From Candidatus Poribacteria bacterium (lineage in GTDB: Bacteria > Poribacteria > WGA-4E > UBA9662), in the NCBI GenBank assembly GCA_012963885.1, contig DTUY01000384.1, forward strand, positions 11,417 to 53,471: DNA of 42,055 bases, read 5' to 3'. Made by a program: the position numbers and the translations under genes. Below are positions 27,737 through 37,331 of this stretch, in pieces. Below the pieces are notes generated by a model. It worked only from the letters and a program-made list of their open reading frames with translations, did no database searches and had not been told where the DNA came from. Position 1 is the stretch's first letter, and each line of letters begins with the position of its first letter.

Positions 27737-28258
27737 TTATTTCCCTTCCAGTTTTCGTTTCAGCTCTTTCAAGTCATTAAAAGCTGATTTTCCAATCCGA
27801 TCCCCAAGCAATGGTTCGCTGTTTAATATGGCAGAACCAAGTTTTCTTTTTTGACCCAAAACAGAATTCGACTGACTGCAAGTATCGTCAAATTCGATTG
27901 TCTTGCGGGTGGTGACACCCAACTGTTTAACAGCTCGACTTAGTCCTTGATCAGAAGTTATTACTTCAATGTATTTACCTTGGTGGTACTTTTTGATCCA
28001 GTTGATAATGTAGTTATCTGCTGTTTCATCAGTTTTTGTGTAAACAATTCTGATTCCCACTTGTTTCTTAATCGAAGTTTTCAGATGATTGGTATAATGG
28101 GCGTCAAAGATCACCCTCACCTCTACATCATAGTCAGAGGCATAGCGACTAAGTTTACCAATTAAGTAATCCCTCGTAGCTTCAAGATCATGTTTTAGAT
28201 CATAAGTGCACTCTGGAAGGTTATGTAATAGATTGTATCCGTCGACCAGCATTATCAT
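27737..28258 (-). CDS. NYN/PIN-like RNase of the YacP (Rae1) family
   Basis: About 173 residues. The N-terminus MLVDGYNLLHNLPE is the YacP-type NYN signature, with the first acidic catalytic residue; VRVIFDAHY, TDETADNYIINWI and VITSDQGLSRAV supply the other acidic positions of the PIN-like active site. In Bacillus the family member Rae1 cuts mRNA in the ribosomal A site, so RNA cleavage is the likely role. Start choice: AGGAG precedes TTG 28261 by 5 bases and ATG 28258 by 8; the ATG is preferred. It converges with the sigma-54 activator, 3 bases between stops. The tail (residues 125-173) is charged and not conserved. Confidence 0.85.
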   Translation of the reverse strand: MIMLVDGYNLLHNLPECTYDLKHDLEATRDYLIGKLSRYASDYDVEVRVIFDAHYTNHLKTSIKKQVGIRIVYTKTDETADNYIINWIKKYHQGKYIEVITSDQGLSRAVKQLGVTTRKTIEFDDTCSQSNSVLGQKRKLGSAILNSEPLLGDRIGKSAFNDLKELKRKLEGK

Positions 28259-28370
28259 CAATCCATCTCCTGCTTACTAAATTCTTGCCAAAATGTAATT
28301 CACGTATCATCTGTCATCTTCCTAATTAAACGAGCGTTTCAATAACTGCGGTTTCGTCGAGGAGCTTTAG

Positions 28371-29417
28371 ATGCTTGCTGTTAAGCAGTATATATTTCTT
28401 TTGTTAACGATCTGGCTAGTTATTATAACCAGTTGTAGCGATGAAATCTCAGATCGACATAAGAATTATGCCCCAAAGATTAAATTACTTAAGTCGGAAT
28501 CAAACATCGTTGAACCGGGATCAAAACTCACAATTCGCCTAGAAGCATATGATATCGAAGATGACCCGATGTTCTTCCGATGGTCATCAACAGGAGGCTC
28601 CATTCAGGGCGATGGTAATGGTGCTACTTGGATTGCACCAAAAGAAGAAAGACGTTTTCAGATTAATGTGAACGTCAGCGATGGAAGCAAATCAACGAAT
28701 GGATTACTCATTATTCAGGTCTGGAAAACACGTCTTGGTGATTACTACCCACTTTCTGTAGGCAATGTATGGACTTATAGCAACGTTCATAATAAGAAAA
28801 ACAAAATTGTATTCGAGATTATTGATAAAATCCAAATTCAGTTAGAAAAAAACCGGACTGTTCCGAGTTACGTGCTGAGTAAATACGACCCAAATTTACC
28901 AGAATATGACCCAAATTTAGCTGACCCTGCCAACCAGGATCAGGAATGGCGGATTTATAATTTTTCCTATCTAGGTCGAAATGTTGACAAAAACAACAAA
29001 CCTATTGAGATACTTCAGTACGCACAAAATGTTACTTCTGGCACAGAAGATACTATCATGTTTGTACCTTTTTTGTCACTTTATCGTTTCCCACTGATTC
29101 CCGGCAACCAATGGCAACAAAGCTTCCAAGCGAAACTAACACCTGAGCTTTTCCCAATAGGTGGTGGTTCAGATGAGTTCGAGGTCATTTCTGAGGAGAA
29201 TTTAACCGTTCCTGCAGGAACTTTCAATAGCGTTTTTCAGGTGCAAGAATCCTTCTCATGGAAATTGTTCAATCAGGACCTTGACCAGACGGTTGTACAG
29301 AAATGGCTGGCACCTGACGTGGGTCTCGTCAAGTTTACGCAAATGCAAACACGTGGAGAAATAACCGTCGAAATTGAATTTGAACTAGAATCATTTGAAT
29401 TAGCTGACAGTAACTAA
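28371..29417 (+). CDS. Lipoprotein with PKD/Ig-like domain, function unknown
   Basis: A 348-residue protein beginning with a hydrophobic signal ending in the lipobox IITSC, so Cys22 would be lipidated and the protein anchored in a membrane. Residues about 35-115 form a PKD/cadherin-like Ig fold (EPGSKLTIRLEAYDIEDDPMFFRW...GSIQG, then INVNVSDGSKS). The rest has LGDYYPLSVGNVWTYSNV and VPAGTFNSVFQVQE, a pattern common in uncharacterised bacterial lipoproteins; YDPNLPEYDPNLADP is a short internal repeat. The start ATG has GAGGAG upstream. It is probably monocistronic: its stop overlaps the convergent oxidoreductase by 3-4 bases. No enzyme motif was seen. Confidence 0.85.
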   Translation: MLAVKQYIFLLLTIWLVIITSCSDEISDRHKNYAPKIKLLKSESNIVEPGSKLTIRLEAYDIEDDPMFFRWSSTGGSIQGDGNGATWIAPKEERRFQINVNVSDGSKSTNGLLIIQVWKTRLGDYYPLSVGNVWTYSNVHNKKNKIVFEIIDKIQIQLEKNRTVPSYVLSKYDPNLPEYDPNLADPANQDQEWRIYNFSYLGRNVDKNNKPIEILQYAQNVTSGTEDTIMFVPFLSLYRFPLIPGNQWQQSFQAKLTPELFPIGGGSDEFEVISEENLTVPAGTFNSVFQVQESFSWKLFNQDLDQTVVQKWLAPDVGLVKFTQMQTRGEITVEIEFELESFELADSN

Positions 29418-30484
29418 ATATTAATTCTTCTGCCGGTTGCGTCTGATTCGTAAGCGGCATCTAGAATTTCCAAAACGTGCATCATATCGTTACCACTCAC
29501 TGCTGGCTGCTTTTCAGAAGCAATTGTGTCTAAAAAATCAGTCACGAATTTTACGCCGTGTATTCCACCGTAGGCATCACATGCTGGTAGCTGATGATGA
29601 AAAACGCGATGCGGTGACGTTTCCCATGCCACTATCGTACTCTCAGCTGTAAGTGGCTTTTCCATTTCAAACGGATTCCATACAATGTTGCCTTTTGTCC
29701 CACGAATTGCAATGTACGTGTCGTAGCTAGGCCCCATATAACCCGACCCACTGAATGGTAACATATAACCTACGTGCAGACTGCCAACTGAGCCACTACT
29801 AAATCGAAAAGAGAGCGAGGCAGTATCTTCGACATCGATTGACTCTCCACTGTTTGTTGCCACAATTGCACTTACTTCGCTGACACGGTCTCGCATAAAG
29901 TAACACGCCATGTCTAGATAATGGCATCCTAACCATGATAAAATGCCACCACCGGAAAGTTCCTTCTGGAATAACCAGTGATCAGGATCGCGAAATCTAA
30001 CCTGGGATGTAATCATCCGCATCTCAATTGACATCGGTGTGCCCAAAATTCCTTCGCCGATTAAATTAAAGATCTCTTGTACCATCGGATGGTAACGGTT
30101 CTGAAAACAAACCGTCATTTTAAGACCAGCTTTCTCAATTGTATCAAGTGCCGGTTTGAATGCTTCAGCCGACGTTGCAACCGGTTTTTCTACAATGATA
30201 TGCTTTGCTGCATCGGCACATTTGATTAAGACGTCTGGAGTTTGATCATTTCGCAGACATACGAACATAATTGGCACGTCTGTTCGGTTAAGTAAGCTGT
30301 CGAGATCGGTATATATTTCTCCGATTTTGTCGCCAATTTCCTCTTTGGCATTGCGAATCGCAGATTCGTCGGGATCGTAGATTGGTATATCCACAATTTG
30401 ATCTATCCAACGAAGAGTCTTCAGGTGAGCGATAGAATGCGGGTGAGCAACACCTATCAAGCCAATTTTATCAATGTGGTTCAT
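29414..30484 (-). CDS. Gfo/Idh/MocA-family NAD(P)-dependent oxidoreductase
   Basis: A 356-residue cytoplasmic dehydrogenase of sugars, inositols or related polyols. The Rossmann region begins IDKIGLIGVAHPHSIAHLKTL, where GxxHxH replaces the usual GxGxxG; VEKPVATSAEA is the family's EKP motif with its Lys, and the catalytic-region WLGCHYLDMACYFM carries GCHxxD. The C-terminal part is a beta-sheet dimerisation domain. ATG 30484 is chosen; a TTG at 30583 would add 33 residues of non-family sequence and lies upstream of the likely promoter at 30537-30566. No clear ribosome site is seen. Substrate unknown. Confidence 0.88.
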   Translation of the reverse strand: MNHIDKIGLIGVAHPHSIAHLKTLRWIDQIVDIPIYDPDESAIRNAKEEIGDKIGEIYTDLDSLLNRTDVPIMFVCLRNDQTPDVLIKCADAAKHIIVEKPVATSAEAFKPALDTIEKAGLKMTVCFQNRYHPMVQEIFNLIGEGILGTPMSIEMRMITSQVRFRDPDHWLFQKELSGGGILSWLGCHYLDMACYFMRDRVSEVSAIVATNSGESIDVEDTASLSFRFSSGSVGSLHVGYMLPFSGSGYMGPSYDTYIAIRGTKGNIVWNPFEMEKPLTAESTIVAWETSPHRVFHHQLPACDAYGGIHGVKFVTDFLDTIASEKQPAVSGNDMMHVLEILDAAYESDATGRRINI

Positions 30485-30536
30485 AGGTTCAACTTTGTCT
30501 ATTTGGTATGTAGATTGAAATCGTTCTGACACGTGA

Positions 30537-30566
30537 AGTATACTTGATAACATTAAGTTTAGTAAA
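30537..30566 (-). promoter_or_regulatory. Candidate promoter of the oxidoreductase gene
   Basis: On the minus strand: TTTACT (30561-30566), 18 bases, TATACT (30537-30542), giving a leader of about 45 bases to ATG 30484. It supports that start over the upstream TTG. Confidence 0.45.
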
Positions 30567-30621
30567 GCAAGTACTTCTCCCAACTATATAGGTTTCGAGT
30601 GATACTTAAATTCAGATTGAA

Positions 30622-33600
30622 TTGACTCAAGTGCGTTTTTTTTCTCTAATAGTCCTATTCCTGTTAGCTTTGGGCCCCACGAATATATCTGCATACAGGC
30701 ATTATTCCCCTAGTGTTAACGGTCATCTAGAACTTGCTTATGCACCGAGGGTTGGTGAAAACACTACGCTGATTTTATCAATTGATTCAAATCTCAATAA
30801 GAATATCGTCTGTCAAGTCCTGTTCAGACTGCCTCGTGGAATCACCCCTCAATCACCAGATGCCTTTGACTATGTTTACTTGCCCACTCGATCAGATACG
30901 GAATTTCGTGTAAGTTTTTTGGTCGATAAACCAGGTCAATACCCGTTACAAGCATCTATCTACTTTACTGACTTATACAACAGGCCAGTTGCTGAGCATT
31001 TCTATCTTTATCTGCGTTCATCTACAGCATCTGCAGAAGTCCTGACCTACCCTCCAGATCGATTTTCTGGAGGCGATATCTTACAGTCACGTGTCAAACA
31101 ACGGCATTGGGCTGAGCAAATTGGTCAAGTTAACGTTCACGGAAAAGTTAGTTATTTCAATGACAATGAAAAAATCGAGAAACCAATCCAAAACTCGAAA
31201 GTTATACTATATAATAACCAAATTATCGTGGCGGAAACGTACGCTGATGATCAAGGTTCATACTTTTTTAATGATCTTCCAGGACTTGATAAGGATCAGA
31301 TTCCCAACTTGGTCGTTGGGGTTCGATTCAGTAATGACTTGTTATCCATAAGCGATCGCCGGAAGAAGATCTACGAAATCAGGTCGGAGATAATTCAAAA
31401 CGTGGAAGAAGGGGAGGTTGTTATTGATGTGGTACTGGATGATCGGAATCCGAATCGCGCGCTCGGAAATATCTATGATGCCATCCAAAGAGCGCATAAT
31501 TTTTTCCTAAACCGGCTAGGTTGGAGTCGGGATCACATCCGAGTCGTTTGGCCGGATTCAGGACGTTTTTCATATTACTATGCCAATCAATTTGGAGGTA
31601 AAATTACTGGGGAAGAAATCAGAATTGCTGCTGGGGTTGATCAATGGCGTAATGTCACGATGTACCATGAATATGGTCATTCCGTTATGATGGCAGCTTA
31701 TGACTACCAATATGAACAGGTACCGCGCGGAAATCATCAAATGCCACACCGACTCGAAACTGTATCGGACCTCGAATTTGCTTTTAGCGAAGGATGGGCT
31801 GAATTCTGCGAGGCCGCAGTCGATGACCGTGCTCTAAACGTAACCGGAAGATGGGGGGAGGCAACCCCTAACATTGAAGCAAACAATTGGTGGACAGGCA
31901 GTAACAACGGAAAAGGCCAAAACAAAGATGGATCAGTTGTTGAAGGGACTATAGCCAGTATTCTTTGGGATGTGTTTGACACTTCGGATTCCATAGATAT
32001 GACCCTTGGTATTGATGATGATAATATTGATGATAAATTTGACTTAGTTTGGCGGATTTTAGTTGAGCGAAGACCGAAGAACATTATTGGCATCGCAGTG
32101 GCCTGGCAGGAACTTGGATTTCCTGAAATATTAAATTTAAAGGAGATTTATAAGGTTCACCATACCCCGCCACGGCCAAACACAAGTCCAGAATTTAAGT
32201 TCGTTATACCAACCGACAATGCGATTTCTGACAAATCCTTCAAAGTGGATTGGCAAGCACAGGATCCAGAAGGGGACGATTTTACCATCGATCTTTATTA
32301 TTACAATGACTCTCTCAATGATCAATTTGCCAAATTAATTACAAAGAACATCACCAGCGACACAAAATCATATACATGGCAAACCATCTTTATTAAGGAC
32401 GGAAAATATCACTTACGTTCAGTCACAACGGACTCACATGGAGGGGTGAGCACAGTTAACAGCGCAAAATACGTTATAGTTGATCACACACCATTGCAAC
32501 CACCACAAATATCGTCGACGACGCACCCAAAATCAGATAGATGGTATAGCAGCGATTCTCCCAAGATGGACCTAGTTACCATCCCAGAAAACCAAAATGG
32601 CCGGAAGTATAGTTTTGTACTTGATCATCGCCCCAAAAACATCCCTGACAATTTTCCGGATTTAATGGTAAAAAACAATAAGTTAAAGTTTTCTGGACTC
32701 AACGATGGGATTTGGTGGGTTCACGTTCGAGCCAAGGATCAGCTTGGATATTGGACTGAAACCAGTCACTTTGAATTTAGAATCGATAGTTCTCCTCCAA
32801 AAATGGTGTCGAACATCAGTTGGGAAACATCAGGTAATCAAATTACGCTAAAATGGAAACCAGTTAAAGATTTGAGTGGAATTGCAATTTATCATGTTCA
32901 GATTGATACTGACACGCGCATATTCTTAGACTTGATTGTTGATGAACAAATAGATGGTAGCAAAACAAATTATAGCTTCGTTGGGAAGCATGAACGTAAT
33001 TACTACGGAAGAATAAAAGCAATTAATAACGCGCAACTTGAGAGCCGGAGTTGGAGTCGGATAACCCCAGCAATTCAGCTACCTGTTTTTTTGAAATGGG
33101 ATATAAATCATGATGGTATTGTGGACATTACTGATCTCGTGCTTGTTGCCAAGGATTTCGGAAACAGAATCAATCAGGGATTCAACGGGAAATCTGACGT
33201 AAATACCGACGGGATTGTGGACCTATTTGACCTCATTCTAGTCGCCTCAAAATTCAGTAATCCAAACGCCGTAGCACTAGCCTCGAAACTAATCGATCAG
33301 GTCCTAGCACAAGTGGAAGAATTCCATCCAGCCAAATCTAGATTGTTGCCAAACTACCCCAATCCTTTTAATCCTGATACTTGGATTCCATTTGACGTCG
33401 CTATATTGGCAGATATCTCCATTTTGATCTATTCATTGGACGGTCAGATTGTGCGTCAAATTGAACTTGGATCCAAATCTGCTGGCAGTTATCGTACGAG
33501 AGATCGAGCTGCTTACTGGAGCGGCCGAAACCTGAATGGTGATATCGTTGCTAGCGGCATGTATTTTGTCATGCTGCGAGTTAATGGAATCCATACAGAC

Positions 33601-33627
33601 AGGCAAAAAATAGTTATTAAGAAGTGA
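30622..33627 (+). CDS. Secreted gluzincin-like metalloprotease with dockerin and FlgD-like C-terminus
   Basis: A 1,001-residue exported protein. Signal peptide to about ISA-Y (residue 24); the start is TTG 30622 or GTG 30631, with no ATG and no clear ribosome site. Residues 171-235 form a transthyretin/CarboxypepD-regulatory-like fold. The zinc site is HEYGH (349-353) with a downstream EGWAEF (390-395) that can supply the third ligand. From about 525 come fibronectin/Ig-like domains, then a type I dockerin pair (826-878: DINHDGIVDITDLVLVAKDF and DVNTDGIVDLFDLILVASKF), and from residue 911 a 91-residue FlgD-like domain starting NYPNPFNPDTWIPFD. Likely an extracellular peptidase; the dockerin may bind a cohesin or only calcium. 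The enzymatic role is inferred from motifs. It ends 43 bases before murD. Confidence 0.85.
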   Translation: MTQVRFFSLIVLFLLALGPTNISAYRHYSPSVNGHLELAYAPRVGENTTLILSIDSNLNKNIVCQVLFRLPRGITPQSPDAFDYVYLPTRSDTEFRVSFLVDKPGQYPLQASIYFTDLYNRPVAEHFYLYLRSSTASAEVLTYPPDRFSGGDILQSRVKQRHWAEQIGQVNVHGKVSYFNDNEKIEKPIQNSKVILYNNQIIVAETYADDQGSYFFNDLPGLDKDQIPNLVVGVRFSNDLLSISDRRKKIYEIRSEIIQNVEEGEVVIDVVLDDRNPNRALGNIYDAIQRAHNFFLNRLGWSRDHIRVVWPDSGRFSYYYANQFGGKITGEEIRIAAGVDQWRNVTMYHEYGHSVMMAAYDYQYEQVPRGNHQMPHRLETVSDLEFAFSEGWAEFCEAAVDDRALNVTGRWGEATPNIEANNWWTGSNNGKGQNKDGSVVEGTIASILWDVFDTSDSIDMTLGIDDDNIDDKFDLVWRILVERRPKNIIGIAVAWQELGFPEILNLKEIYKVHHTPPRPNTSPEFKFVIPTDNAISDKSFKVDWQAQDPEGDDFTIDLYYYNDSLNDQFAKLITKNITSDTKSYTWQTIFIKDGKYHLRSVTTDSHGGVSTVNSAKYVIVDHTPLQPPQISSTTHPKSDRWYSSDSPKMDLVTIPENQNGRKYSFVLDHRPKNIPDNFPDLMVKNNKLKFSGLNDGIWWVHVRAKDQLGYWTETSHFEFRIDSSPPKMVSNISWETSGNQITLKWKPVKDLSGIAIYHVQIDTDTRIFLDLIVDEQIDGSKTNYSFVGKHERNYYGRIKAINNAQLESRSWSRITPAIQLPVFLKWDINHDGIVDITDLVLVAKDFGNRINQGFNGKSDVNTDGIVDLFDLILVASKFSNPNAVALASKLIDQVLAQVEEFHPAKSRLLPNYPNPFNPDTWIPFDVAILADISILIYSLDGQIVRQIELGSKSAGSYRTRDRAAYWSGRNLNGDIVASGMYFVMLRVNGIHTDRQKIVIKK

Positions 33628-33670
33628 ATCCATTCTGAATACTGTGAACTACCAGTAAAGTAGGTTGCTG

Positions 33671-35068
33671 ATGAAATTCGAAGGTAAGCAAATTACAGTT
33701 TTTGGGTTGAGTCGGAGTGGTATTGCTGTAAGCAGACTACTACATGATCTGGGTGCTAACCTGTGCGTTACTGATCCAAAATCTGCCGATCAACTTAAGA
33801 CCGAAATTGATGCCCTCAGTGACTTGGATATCGATTTTCTGCTGGGTGGACACAAGCCACAATGCATAAAGAACAAAGATATGCTCGTTGTATCACCTGG
33901 TGTGCCGCTAGACATTCCGATTCTGGTTCAAGCTAAACATGAAGGAATACCTATCCGAGGAGAATTGGAGGTAGCTGCTAGCGTATGTCGCACACCAATC
34001 GTTGCTATTACCGGAACCAAAGGAAAATCAACGACTACCATACTTACAGGAGAATTACTTAAGAGGGGAGCCTTCGGAACAGTTTGCGTGGCTGGTAATA
34101 TTGGTAATCCCCTTTCAAATGATGTGCAACGTTTAGTGACAAATGATATCGTAGTTGCAGAAGTAAGTAGTTTTCAGTTAGAGACAACAATTAATTTCTG
34201 TCCATTAGTTAGTGTGGTACTGAATATAGCCCGTGACCACTTAGATCGTCATCAAACAATGCAGAGCTATCAGGAGATAAAGCAAAATATCTGTCAAAAC
34301 CAAACAGACGATCATTGGATCATCTTAAATGCTGGAGATTCGAAAGTGCTAAGTTTTGCCAATAACACTAGGGCAAAGCCAGTCTACTTTTCTGATTCCA
34401 CTGAGCCTAAGATAGGCTCCTTTTTGCGAAACGATGAAATCTGGATAAACTGGCAAGACCAATTGACTCGCGTGTGTCACATCAGCGAAATCCGTCTGAA
34501 AGGAAGACACAACATCCGAAACATGTTGGCCGCGATTGCAGTTGCCCAAATCTTTGAAATCTCGCCTAGCGATATTAGATCAACAGTGATTAATTTCGTG
34601 CCCCAAAATTATCCTGTTCTGGCACATGCGTTTGAATTCGTGGGAGAAGTGAACGGCATTCGATTTATTAATGATTCGAAGGCAACCAATGTCATCGCCG
34701 TTCGTGCTGCGCTTGAATCAATTGAGGCTCCAATTATATTGATTATGGGAGGCTACGATAAAGGTAATAATTATGAGCCACTTATCGGACTGATTCAATC
34801 TAAAGTCAAGAAAGTTATTCTGCTGGGTGGACGCACCCAAATAATCCGAAACGCGCTTTCAGAAGATATCGTTACTTTAAACACTACAGATATGAGCGCT
34901 GCTGTTCACCTTGCCTATGAACATTCAGAACTTGGAGACGTAGTTCTCCTCTCACCAGCCAACGCCAGTTTTGACATGTTTGAAGATTACCAAGAACGTG
35001 GGCAGACTTTTCGGAAAGTAGTAACCCAACTTGAATCTAAGGTCCACAGTAAACAACCAATCTTATAA
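33671..35068 (+). CDS. murD: UDP-N-acetylmuramoyl-L-alanine:D-glutamate ligase
   Basis: Adds D-Glu to UDP-MurNAc-L-Ala in cytoplasmic peptidoglycan synthesis. The N-terminal Rossmann region is VFGLSRSGIAVSRLL; the ATP site is ITGTKGKSTTTILTGELL; the metal/substrate region has VAEVSSFQLE and IARDHLDRHQTM; the C-terminal domain has NDSKATNVIAVRAALE and LIMGGYDKG, all MurD-specific. ATG 33671 (AGG 7 bases upstream) gives 465 residues; a TTG two codons earlier is less likely. It is the first gene of the dcw cluster here; mraY and murE/murF, usually before it, are replaced by the secreted metalloprotease. The ftsW frame starts inside its last 38 bases. Confidence 0.96.
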   Translation: MKFEGKQITVFGLSRSGIAVSRLLHDLGANLCVTDPKSADQLKTEIDALSDLDIDFLLGGHKPQCIKNKDMLVVSPGVPLDIPILVQAKHEGIPIRGELEVAASVCRTPIVAITGTKGKSTTTILTGELLKRGAFGTVCVAGNIGNPLSNDVQRLVTNDIVVAEVSSFQLETTINFCPLVSVVLNIARDHLDRHQTMQSYQEIKQNICQNQTDDHWIILNAGDSKVLSFANNTRAKPVYFSDSTEPKIGSFLRNDEIWINWQDQLTRVCHISEIRLKGRHNIRNMLAAIAVAQIFEISPSDIRSTVINFVPQNYPVLAHAFEFVGEVNGIRFINDSKATNVIAVRAALESIEAPIILIMGGYDKGNNYEPLIGLIQSKVKKVILLGGRTQIIRNALSEDIVTLNTTDMSAAVHLAYEHSELGDVVLLSPANASFDMFEDYQERGQTFRKVVTQLESKVHSKQPIL

Positions 35069-36212
35069 TCCCCCTTTACCGGTTAATCCATCTTTTGGCT
35101 TTGTAAAGCAGATCGATCAACTGTTTCTGTTTTTAATTTTGTGTCTTGTCAGTTTTGGGCTTGTAATGGTTTACAGTACCGGAAATGCTTTCATAGATCA
35201 AACTTATAATGGTAATGGTCTCCGTTATTTCAAAGTCCAACTGGTTGCAGTCGTTAGCGGTTTAGGTCTGATGATGGCTGTGTCATTGATACCCTACCAA
35301 TTTTACGCTAAACACGCAAAGGGGATACTTGGACTTTCCATCCTTATTTTGCTACTGGTTTTTACACCGTTGGGCTATTATGTTCAGTCGAGGTCGGGGA
35401 TGAAGTTTCATCGGTGGATTCGACTGGGAGGTTTCGGTTTTCAACCAGTTGAATTAGTAAAGTTAGGGATGATTATTTACACTTCAAATTTCCTCATTAG
35501 CAAACATGAACGGATTAAAAGCTTTACGCAGGGAATACTGCCTAATCTAATTATCCTCGCTTTGGTCTTTTTTCTTCTATATGTTCAGCCTGATTTTGGA
35601 TCTGCCGTACTATTAAGCTTGGTTATAATACTACTTTTGATAACTGGTGGAGCGCGAATATCACAAATTTTTCTGGTTGGCGTGATTGCAGGGTTCTTTG
35701 TTTTTATATGGATGCAGGGTGATAATTACAAAATGCAACGAATACAAGACTATGTACGTGCGTTTTCCAATCCTTATGATACAAACTATCAGGTGACACA
35801 GTCTCTAAACGCATTAGCCGTTGGTAGTATAACCGGTGCTGGTATAGGGAATAGTATTTATAAACTGATGTTCCTACCGCATCCACATAATGACTTTATT
35901 TTTGCCATCGTGGGAGAGGAACTTGGTCTTCTTGGAACAATAACCCTTATTTTGCTCTTTATGCTGTTCGTATGGCGTGGTATCTACATCGCAACCTATG
36001 CAACGGATCAATTTGCAAGTTTAATTTCGCTTGGTATAATCACTCAGATTGGCCTCCAATCGGTAATAAACATTGGAGTTACTACAGGGCTTTTACCAAC
36101 TAAAGGAATCAACTTACCTTTTATCAGTTATGGAGGTAGTTCTTTGGTAATGACCCTAATTTCCGTTGGAATCTTACTGAACATATCACGACATCTGCAT
36201 GAAGATGTCTGA
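35031..36212 (+). CDS. ftsW: Peptidoglycan glycosyltransferase FtsW (SEDS family)
   Basis: Polytopic inner-membrane polymerase of septal peptidoglycan. It has about ten hydrophobic segments, VMVYSTGNAF after the first, GMKFHRWIRLGGFGFQPVELVKLG (read as joined motifs), the loop LPHPHNDFIFAIVGEELGLLG, and PTKGINLPFISYGGSSL near the end, the SEDS signature. TTG 35031, inside murD, is the only start codon upstream of the first membrane segment; the next Met (MVYSTG) would delete that segment. No strong ribosome site is visible, so termination-reinitiation from murD is plausible. Context with murG favours FtsW over RodA. Confidence 0.93.
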   Translation: MNLRSTVNNQSYNPPLPVNPSFGFVKQIDQLFLFLILCLVSFGLVMVYSTGNAFIDQTYNGNGLRYFKVQLVAVVSGLGLMMAVSLIPYQFYAKHAKGILGLSILILLLVFTPLGYYVQSRSGMKFHRWIRLGGFGFQPVELVKLGMIIYTSNFLISKHERIKSFTQGILPNLIILALVFFLLYVQPDFGSAVLLSLVIILLLITGGARISQIFLVGVIAGFFVFIWMQGDNYKMQRIQDYVRAFSNPYDTNYQVTQSLNALAVGSITGAGIGNSIYKLMFLPHPHNDFIFAIVGEELGLLGTITLILLFMLFVWRGIYIATYATDQFASLISLGIITQIGLQSVINIGVTTGLLPTKGINLPFISYGGSSLVMTLISVGILLNISRHLHEDV

Positions 36213-36220
36213 ACGAACTG

Positions 36221-37318
36221 ATGAACCCAAGAATTGTTATTGCTGGTGGTGGAACAGGTGGACATGTTTACCCCGCAATAGGTATCGCAAAAGAATTGCA
36301 GCTAATCGATTCAAATATCGACATTATTTTTATCGGCGGAGCAACTCAACTTGAATCGAAAGTGGTACCGCAAAATGGGTTCCAATTTCTACCAATTTCA
36401 ATTGCGGGTTTTCCACGAAAGCTGACATTGAAATGGTTCCCAGTAATTACAAAGTTGTTGTTGGGAATTATAAAATCCTTCCAACTTCTGGCTAAGCTTC
36501 AACCGGATGCTGTTGTTGGAACAGGAGGATATGTCTCTGGGCCAGTACTCTTAGCTGCTTGGATCCATCGAATCCCCACTTTTCTACAAGAACAAAACGC
36601 TTCACCTGGACTCACGAATCGAATAGCGGGAACCTGGGCTCGTATGGCTTACTTAGCGCTGGAAGCAGCTGCATCGTATTTTCCTTCTAATGTTGTCATG
36701 TTAACTGGAAACCCAATACGTCGATCGATCTCAGCTGTTAAACGCAGTCTGAATACTTACGAGAAGTTGGGGCTTGATTCCAGCCTCAAAACAATTTTTG
36801 TTATGGGTGGCAGTCAAGGTGCTAAGGCAATTAACTCACTGATAATCGAGGCACTGAAATATCTTGAATGTCACAACCAACATTTTCAGTTGATACATCA
36901 AACTGGGAGACAAGATCTGCAGATTGTCGTCGGTAAATACGATAAATCATCGGTAAAGAGCGTGGTACAATCCTACTTTGATCGAATAGAAGAAATTTAT
37001 AGCATCGTAGATCTAATGGTATGTCGTGCTGGGGGGATGACAGTCTCGGAGATTACCGCTTGTGGAATTCCTGCTATATTTATTCCACTTCCCTATGCCG
37101 CGGGAAATGATCAACTAGCTAATGCTAAAACAATAGCTAATAAAGGTGCAGGAATTGTTTTAGATCAATTTAAAATAGATGGTAAGATACTAGCAGACTG
37201 TATAATCAATATTATTACTGATTCGGCAAGGCTGGATAGCATGTCCCAAGCAAGCCATAAACTTGGTAATTCTGACGCAGGGCGAATTATTGCTGAGTCA
37301 ATTTATAATTTTATGTAA
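36221..37318 (+). CDS. murG: UDP-GlcNAc:lipid I N-acetylglucosaminyltransferase
   Basis: Peripheral membrane GT-B enzyme converting lipid I to lipid II. The N-terminal loop IAGGGTGGHVYPAIGIA (7-23) is diagnostic; also seen are GTGGYVSGPVLLAAW, FLQEQNASPGLTNR, GGSQGAKAINSLI and the donor-binding CRAGGMTVSEITACGIPAIFIPLP (joined motifs) with AAGNDQLANA. 365 residues, normal length. Eight bases after ftsW and 13 before murC. Confidence 0.97.
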   Translation: MNPRIVIAGGGTGGHVYPAIGIAKELQLIDSNIDIIFIGGATQLESKVVPQNGFQFLPISIAGFPRKLTLKWFPVITKLLLGIIKSFQLLAKLQPDAVVGTGGYVSGPVLLAAWIHRIPTFLQEQNASPGLTNRIAGTWARMAYLALEAAASYFPSNVVMLTGNPIRRSISAVKRSLNTYEKLGLDSSLKTIFVMGGSQGAKAINSLIIEALKYLECHNQHFQLIHQTGRQDLQIVVGKYDKSSVKSVVQSYFDRIEEIYSIVDLMVCRAGGMTVSEITACGIPAIFIPLPYAAGNDQLANAKTIANKGAGIVLDQFKIDGKILADCIINIITDSARLDSMSQASHKLGNSDAGRIIAESIYNFM

Positions 37319-37331
37319 GTGTAATATTATT

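Noticed and set aside
30485..30583. Extended N-terminus of the reverse-strand oxidoreductase
   Set aside because: Non-family sequence, and the likely promoter lies between the two starts.
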